Shown here piece by piece: positions 23,931-27,869 of a DNA stretch of 27,869 nt. How positions within the stretch are numbered: position 1 is the first letter of the stretch; each line of letters begins with the position of its first letter. Made by a program: the position numbers and the translations under genes. The stretch comes from CAZTVF01 sp964616985 (lineage in GTDB: Bacteria; Planctomycetota; Phycisphaerae; SM23-33). Location of the stretch: assembly GCA_964616985.1 (NCBI GenBank), contig CAZTVF010000072.1:1-27869 (forward strand), given 5' to 3'. The notes below the pieces were generated by a model. The model did not search any database and was not told the origin of the DNA. It saw only the letters and a list, made by a program, of their open reading frames with translations.

Positions 23931-24860
23931 CTACGGCCGCTTCTGCGGGAAGGGCTCGATGTCGATGAAGTCCGTCTCGCCCTCGTTGGTCAGCGAGCAG
24001 GCCGCTTCCATCTTCGTCCCGTATTCCTTGACGCCGAACGGCAGCGTCACGCCGTCCTTGTCCATGTGTGCGAAGATGTACGATGCGTACGGCACGGCCA
24101 GGTAAAACGTATGGCGCACCGTCACGCGGACGTCCTCGTTGCGGGCGTAGCCGTTGCCGTCGGCCGGCGGAGCCAGCTCCACCTCCGTCTGGTCCAGGGC
24201 GTACTGGTAGCGCCGCCCCAGTTCGTTGTTCACCCAGCCCGGGGCGTTCTGGCCGTAGCCGGCGAAGAACTGCTTGATGCCCTGCTGGAAGTCGCCCACG
24301 TCGCCCTCGGGCGCCTGCTTGTCGCTGCAGGCGACGGGCATGATCGTCCACGCCGCCGCCTGGTGAATCCGCCGGATCTTGGCCGACGTGTAGACGTCGC
24401 CCTCGACCACGTTGGAGGGCTCGGTCACGCTGAGGCTCAGCGGGATCGTCACGATCGCGCTGCGGGCGGCGGTGTACGACGCGTACTGCACGCACAGGTT
24501 CCCGCCCCACAGAAGCGACGCCTGCACCATCATCAGCACCATCATCAGCGCGATGGGCAGCACCATGGCGAATTCCAGGATGGCCGCACCCTGCTCGCCG
24601 TTATGGCGGCGCTGGCGGCGGCCGGCGGCGCCGGCCTGCCATAGCACCGTGCCCAGCACGGCCAGCACAGCGGCGCCGACGATCAGCACGGTGGCGCACA
24701 TCCAGAAGATCTTGCCGCTGAACATTCCGCGCACGACCGGGCCGCGCAGCACCACGTACCCCCCGCCCAGCAGCACCATCCCCAAGGCGCAGATCAAGCC
24801 CGCCGCCATCAGGGCGGCCATCACCAATCGAGGACGTATGGTTTTCTTCGCAGCTTCCAT
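23931..24860 (-). CDS. tadE: TadE-like protein with extra N-terminal membrane hairpin
   Basis: A 309-residue protein. The TadE signature EQGAAILEFAMVLPIALMMVLMM (about 89-111) is normal, but it is preceded by about 85 residues holding two membrane helices (about 12-35 and 50-73) and a basic loop (GRRQRRHN). Ordinary TadE proteins begin just before the signature. The ATG at 24860 follows AAGAGAG at normal spacing, and no ATG lies near the signature, so the extension looks real. With two helices first, the signature would face the cytoplasm, where TadV cleaves. The remaining 195 residues would be outside the membrane. It lies 93 bp upstream of the kinase gene. The function of the extension is unknown. 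Confidence 0.85.
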   Translation of the reverse strand: MEAAKKTIRPRLVMAALMAAGLICALGMVLLGGGYVVLRGPVVRGMFSGKIFWMCATVLIVGAAVLAVLGTVLWQAGAAGRRQRRHNGEQGAAILEFAMVLPIALMMVLMMVQASLLWGGNLCVQYASYTAARSAIVTIPLSLSVTEPSNVVEGDVYTSAKIRRIHQAAAWTIMPVACSDKQAPEGDVGDFQQGIKQFFAGYGQNAPGWVNNELGRRYQYALDQTEVELAPPADGNGYARNEDVRVTVRHTFYLAVPYASYIFAHMDKDGVTLPFGVKEYGTKMEAACSLTNEGETDFIDIEPFPQKRP

Positions 24861-24885
24861 CACGCTCTCTTCGTTCCCAGGGTTG

Positions 24886-24922
24886 CGGCCCTTCCTGCCT
24901 TCGGCAGGCAAGCCCGGGCCGC
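24886..24922. repeat. Nested GC hairpin
   Basis: An inner stem CCTGCC/GGCAGG with a TTC loop is enclosed by CGGCCC/GGGCCG. It lies in the leader of the tadE-like gene, within 60 bp of its start, and next to the larger hairpin at 24935-24998. It may influence expression or simply be a dispersed repeat. Confidence 0.55.
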
Positions 24923-24934
24923 CGACGTCTTGGG

Positions 24935-24998
24935 GTGGCCTTCCCAGGCCGCCGCCCTCTCCGGCGTCGTCTGGCGGCGGCCTGGGAAGGCCGCCACC
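24935..24998. repeat. Strong GC hairpin between tadV and tadE
   Basis: Bases 24940-24957 are the exact reverse complement of 24973-24990, an 18 bp GC-rich stem with a 15-base loop. The pairing extends further on the outside with a three-base bulge. It lies between the prepilin peptidase stop and the tadE-like start. There is no T-tract, so intrinsic termination is uncertain; transcript stabilisation or attenuation is equally possible. Confidence 0.75.
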
Positions 24999-25023
24999 CG
25001 GAATCACCAGAGTCACTCCAAAG

Positions 25024-25599
25024 TCACATCCTCAGCAGCCAGCCGGGGCCCTTGACGAGCACCTCGATCATCGCCAGGGCCGAGCCCAGGCAGAACGCCA
25101 AGCCCATCGGAATCTTCGGGCTGTCCGGCGCGGCGGGGTCGGCGGCGGGTTTGCGCGAGACAAACGACAGAAGAAGGTACCGCCACACGCGGCCGATCGT
25201 TCGCCGAAAAACCCGCTGGTGCAGGATCACGACGATCGACATCAAGGCGGCCACCGCCAGTCCGAAGAACAACGCCGACAGCGCAAACTGCCATCCGGCC
25301 AGGGCGCCGACGGCGCCCATAAGCTTGGCATCGCCGCCTCCGATGCCGCCGGCCAGGTGCGCCACCAGCATCGGCAGGAAGCCTGTCGCCAGCCCGGCCG
25401 CGGAGCCCGCCAGCCCAAGCGACTGCTCGTTGCCCGTCAGGCCGCCGACCAGCGTGTGGGCCATCAGCCCCGCCACGATCGCCGGGTACGTCAGCGCGTT
25501 GGGAATCTTGCCGGTCCGGACGTCCAGAACGGCCGCCGCCACCAGCACCGCGCCCAGCAGCGCATGGCAGGCGATCTGCATTTCATGACCCGCGAACAT
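25024..25599 (-). CDS. tadV: Prepilin peptidase, TadV/CpaA type (A24)
   Basis: A 191-residue membrane protease that cleaves the leader of Flp pilins and TadE/F pseudopilins at the cytoplasmic face. The two catalytic aspartates are visible: Asp26 in AAVLDVRTGKIPN and Asp90 in GGIGGGDAKLMGA. About six hydrophobic segments are present. The length suits TadV/CpaA, which lack the methyltransferase domain of PilD. I chose the ATG at 25599, with AAAGG eight bases upstream; another ATG six codons later is possible. It lies 79 bp after the flp gene, next to both of its pilin substrates. Confidence 0.93.
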   Translation of the reverse strand: MFAGHEMQIACHALLGAVLVAAAVLDVRTGKIPNALTYPAIVAGLMAHTLVGGLTGNEQSLGLAGSAAGLATGFLPMLVAHLAGGIGGGDAKLMGAVGALAGWQFALSALFFGLAVAALMSIVVILHQRVFRRTIGRVWRYLLLSFVSRKPAADPAAPDSPKIPMGLAFCLGSALAMIEVLVKGPGWLLRM

Positions 25600-25678
25600 C
25601 AACGGCCTTTCCAGCTCGCTGTTCAGGGGCGGGCGCCGGGCGCCATCAAGCGCCCGCCGCCCCGAGGCCCACAAAAAG

Positions 25679-25894
25679 TTACAGCGTGCTCGGGTCGATG
25701 CCTTCCTGGCCCTTGGCCTTCTGCCAAAGGTCGTACGCCCACTTGCTGATGTCCTTCCAGTACCAGATGATCACGCCCAGCAGGGGCAGCGCCACGGCCG
25801 CGATGACCATGATGTATTCCACCATGGTGGCGCCCTGTTCGTCCTTGTGCAGCGCGATCAGCTTGCGGGCCAGTTTGTTCCACATTGCGTTCAT
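25679..25894 (-). CDS. flp: Flp-type major pilin
   Basis: A 71-residue type IVb prepilin. The leader ends in DEQG and cleavage is expected after Gly21, giving a mature pilin starting ATMVEY, with Glu at +5 and Tyr at +6 exactly as in the Flp family. The hydrophobic helix IMVIAAVALPLLGVIIWYW follows, then a short polar tail (KDISKWAYDLWQKAKGQ). The ATG at 25894 has GGAGA five bases upstream. Its size, motif and neighbours make it the likely major subunit of the pilus fibre. Confidence 0.93.
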   Translation of the reverse strand: MNAMWNKLARKLIALHKDEQGATMVEYIMVIAAVALPLLGVIIWYWKDISKWAYDLWQKAKGQEGIDPSTL

Positions 25895-25922
25895 AGTCTC
25901 TCCATGATCCCGGTGGGATCAG

Positions 25923-26126
25923 TCAAGGCAGCGGCAAGGTTACATGAAACGTTATCATTTTGTAGTATTCCGCCAAGGCCGCCAGCAGCAGGCGGAAGAC
26001 AAAGATCATCGGGATGCCAAACGCCGCCAGCAGCAGCGAATACTCCACCGTGACCGACCCGGTGGCGTCGGCGGCGATCGTCCGAATTCTACGGGCCAGG
26101 GATCGCATGTATATCTCAAGTTTCAT
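25923..26126 (-). CDS. Second Flp-like small prepilin
   Basis: About 67 residues. The motif ATGSVTVEY gives cleavage after Gly23 (counting from the ATG at 26126) with Glu at +5 and Tyr at +6, followed by the hydrophobic run SLLLAAFGIPMIFVFRLLLAAL. The mature peptide would be only about 44 residues, with little beyond the helix (AEYYKMITFHVTLPLP). The start is uncertain: the ATG at 26126 overlaps the ATPase gene by 11 bp, and a second ATG at 26108 is also possible. It could be a minor or alternative pilin; its tail differs strongly from that of the neighbouring flp. Confidence 0.85.
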   Translation of the reverse strand: MKLEIYMRSLARRIRTIAADATGSVTVEYSLLLAAFGIPMIFVFRLLLAALAEYYKMITFHVTLPLP

Positions 26127-27237
26127 CGGTCGCAAAGATCGGTTTGGATGAGCCCCAGCTGTCGCGCAGCACGCGCAGCTTGGGGTCGTCGCGGAAGCTG
26201 CTCTTGGCGCCCGACCACACCAGGCCGCCCAGGCCCACCTTGCCGCCGGCCCCGTCGGACAGCTGGTAGGTGAACATCTCCTGAAGGCAGTAGTGCCCTT
26301 CCTTGTCCAACGGCAGCACCTCGCACACCTGCGTCAGGGCGCGGCGGCCGTCGTTGAACCGCGTCGCCTGGACGATCACATCGATGGCCGAGGCGATCTG
26401 CGACCGCAGCGCGTGCAGCGGCAGTTCCACGTCCGACATCATCGCCAGCGTCTCCAGGCGGTTCATCGCATCCATCGCCAGGTTCGCGTGCAGCGTCGAC
26501 ATGCTGCCCGCGTGGCCGGACGTCATGGCCTGGATCATGTCCAGCGCCTCGCCGCCACGCACCTCGCCGATGATGATGCGGTCAGGCCGCAACCGCAGCG
26601 ACGACTTGAACAGGTCGCTGATCGTCACCTCGCCCTTGCCCCAGCGGTCTTTCTGGCGGCCTTCCAGCGAGATCACGTGGTCCTGCTGCAGCTCCAGCTC
26701 GGCCGAGTCCTCGATCACCACGATCCGCTGGTGGGCGGGAATGAAGCCGCTCAGCACGTTCAGCAGCGAGGTCTTGCCGCTGCTGGTGCCCCCGGCGACC
26801 AGGACGTTCTTCTCGGCCAGCACGCACGCGCGGATGTAGTCCATCGACTGCTGCGTCCACGAATTCAGCTGCAGCAGGTGGTCGGCGCTGAAGACGGTCT
26901 TGGAGAACTTGCGGATCGTCATGCAGATGCCCGAGCGGCTCAGCGGGGGCAGGATGACGTGCACGCGGCTGCCGTCGGGCAGGCGCGAGTCGATCAGCGG
27001 GTGATCGCTCGACAGCCGCTTGCCCGTGAACTGCAGCACGTTATTGACGGCTGACAGGAGCGATTCCTCATCCTCGAAGCGTGCGTCGGTCTTGACCAGC
27101 CTGCCTTTGAGCTCGATGTAGATCTCGCTGGCGGAGTTGATCATGATCTCCGACACCTCCGGGTCCTGCATGAACGGCAGGATGGGCTGGAGGAAATGCA
27201 CAACGGTCGTATCGAATATGTTTGTAATTTTGGCCAT
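26116..27237 (-). CDS. tadA: Short TadA/CpaF-type secretion ATPase
   Basis: A 373-residue ATPase. Walker A is GGTSSGKTS (149-157), the Asp box VIEDSAELEL (174-183), Walker B-like RIIIGEVRG (220-228) and the His box GSMSTLHAN (244-252). It starts almost directly at the core (FLQPILPFMQDPEVSEIMIN), so it lacks the long helical N-domain and FHA of the second ATPase at 14616-16478. In size it resembles VirB11/TrbB-like relatives. The ATG at 27237 has only a weak upstream ribosome site; the long in-frame extension to 27615 is Arg/Pro-rich and not conserved in character. It is the first gene of the Tad run and precedes the pilins directly. It may be an alternative or retraction motor, which is inferred. 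Confidence 0.9.
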   Translation of the reverse strand: MAKITNIFDTTVVHFLQPILPFMQDPEVSEIMINSASEIYIELKGRLVKTDARFEDEESLLSAVNNVLQFTGKRLSSDHPLIDSRLPDGSRVHVILPPLSRSGICMTIRKFSKTVFSADHLLQLNSWTQQSMDYIRACVLAEKNVLVAGGTSSGKTSLLNVLSGFIPAHQRIVVIEDSAELELQQDHVISLEGRQKDRWGKGEVTISDLFKSSLRLRPDRIIIGEVRGGEALDMIQAMTSGHAGSMSTLHANLAMDAMNRLETLAMMSDVELPLHALRSQIASAIDVIVQATRFNDGRRALTQVCEVLPLDKEGHYCLQEMFTYQLSDGAGGKVGLGGLVWSGAKSSFRDDPKLRVLRDSWGSSKPIFATDET

Positions 27238-27599
27238 CGCAAACTCGGTGCACCTGACGTTGCTGCGTTGGGGCGGTCGGTCGCGCCGGGGGCGCGGCGG
27301 TCTCCACCCATTGTGGATACCAGTACCTATTACGTCAGCCGGACATCGCTGGCCGTGCAAAATCGTGGACTCAAGCGGGCCCACAGTCAGTAGAACGCAC
27401 CGCCGGCCCGTTTGTGGCGGAATTCCTACGGAAATCCCGCATGCAGGATACTTTATCCGAGGCCGGGAGGGTAGACAAGAATTGGTTTGAGCAACCCGCG
27501 TGATTTCGCGATCCCGAATGGGTGCCATGCCGAAGCGTACTCGCGCCGGCATGCTCGCCTGGGAATTGAATCCCCCGCCGAAGTGACGCTGGCTGATGG
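27238..27599. other. Leader region of the Tad locus
   Basis: This is about 360 bp without a supportable gene, upstream of the first Tad ATPase. It should hold the locus promoter. A GTGCCATGC...GGCATG imperfect palindrome at about 27522-27553 shares the GGGTGCCATGC start of the other palindromic repeats but has a different core. No riboswitch or tRNA was recognised. Confidence 0.45.
27450..27478 (-). promoter_or_regulatory. Weak candidate sigma70-type promoter for Tad locus
   Basis: On the minus strand TTGTCT (27473-27478) and TAAAGT (27450-27455) are separated by 17 bases, each matching four of six consensus positions. This would give a leader of about 200 bases before the ATPase ATG. In GC-rich DNA such a match is only suggestive, and Planctomycetota promoter rules are poorly known. 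Confidence 0.25.
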
Positions 27600-27785
27600 G
27601 TCCCGTAGGGACCACTGAAGGTAGCCCAGCACTTCAGTGCTGGGTCCCGGAAGGGCTCGGCCTATCTGAGTCCCGTAGGGACGACTGAAACGCCTTCAGT
27701 CGTCCCTACGGGACTCAAATGCAGGAAGGTCCGCGGTTCTCCCAGCACTGAAGCGCTGGGCTATTCTCAGTCGTCCCTGCGGGAC
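27600..27785. repeat. Two three-hairpin repeat modules, head to head
   Basis: Two copies of the module seen at 17931-18030 lie in opposite orientation. The left copy (27600-27689, inverted) and right copy (27695-27785) meet in a perfect 22 bp inverted repeat (27668-27689 with 27695-27716) around a five-base centre. Each copy keeps the GTCCCTACGGGAC and CAGCACT..AGTGCTG type stems, with one stem base changed to CAGCACTGAAGCGCTG in the right copy. Confidence 0.85.
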
Positions 27786-27824
27786 GAAACCGCGAAGCCT
27801 TATCTTAGGGCCATAGGTTCCTGA

Positions 27825-27866
27825 CCTGCTCTGTAGAAAACACTAATGAACGTCCATAAGTCTTGC
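27825..27866. repeat. Right copy of 42-bp terminal inverted repeat
   Basis: This is the exact reverse complement of bases 1-42, ending three bases from the window end. The sequence just inside it differs from that at the left end, so only the outer part is shared. That fits two copies of one repeated element flanking the segment, with their bodies outside the window, or an assembly-graph overlap. Confidence 0.8.
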
Positions 27867-27869
27867 CGA

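Noticed and set aside
21069..24644. Plus-strand open frame of about 1,190 codons opposite the kinase
   Set aside because: Antisense shadow of the kinase and tadE-like genes; no recognisable domain.
27238..27615. N-terminal extension of the first Tad ATPase
   Set aside because: The 126 extra codons are Arg/Pro-rich, cross repeat-like DNA and precede the point where the ATPase family similarity begins.

Overview
The window is GC-rich bacterial DNA in which every gene I can support lies on the minus strand. It reads like a contig from a Planctomycetota genome, probably Phycisphaerae or a relative. This is inferred from the mix of a serine/threonine kinase and FHA proteins inside a Tad pilus locus, unusual glycoside hydrolases, and dispersed palindromic intergenic repeats. 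No rRNA or single-copy marker gene is present to confirm it. The very long plus-strand open frames are antisense shadows of the real genes.

Right part, 27237 down to 11706: a Tad/Flp (type IVb) pilus locus. In transcription order it holds a short TadA/CpaF ATPase, two small Flp-like pilins, a TadV/CpaA prepilin peptidase, a TadE-like pseudopilin with an extra membrane hairpin, a membrane-anchored Ser/Thr kinase with a long helical repeat tail, a TadG-like protein, a second TadE-like protein, a small membrane protein of unknown function, CpaB/RcpC, an FHA-CpaF ATPase fusion, TadB, TadC and a membrane-anchored FHA protein. Many junctions are 1-4 bp stop/start overlaps. I see no secretin, TadZ/CpaE, TadD or TadF. 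The kinase plus two FHA proteins suggest phospho-threonine control of pilus assembly.

Left part, 11328 down to 388: a carbohydrate-use operon. It starts with a short-chain dehydrogenase, an HpcH/HpaI-type aldolase, a D-2-hydroxyacid dehydrogenase and a UlaG-like metallo-beta-lactamase-fold hydrolase. These are followed by a GH36 alpha-galactosidase and three proteins of glycosidase or polysaccharide-active type: a GH67/DUF4838-like barrel, a GH141-like beta-helix and a TIM-barrel-like protein. Together they could release a sugar, oxidise it, open the lactone and cleave the resulting 2-keto-3-deoxy acid. The dehydratase such a pathway needs, and any transporter, are not in the window.

Intergenic DNA: two families of palindromic repeats recur at about 11.6 kb, 17.9-18.1 kb, 18.75-18.9 kb and 27.6-27.8 kb. 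A TTCG-rich patch lies at 21.0-21.1 kb and a strong GC hairpin at about 24.95 kb. The two ends of the window carry the same 42 bp sequence in inverted orientation, most likely because the contig stops inside copies of one repeated or mobile element.
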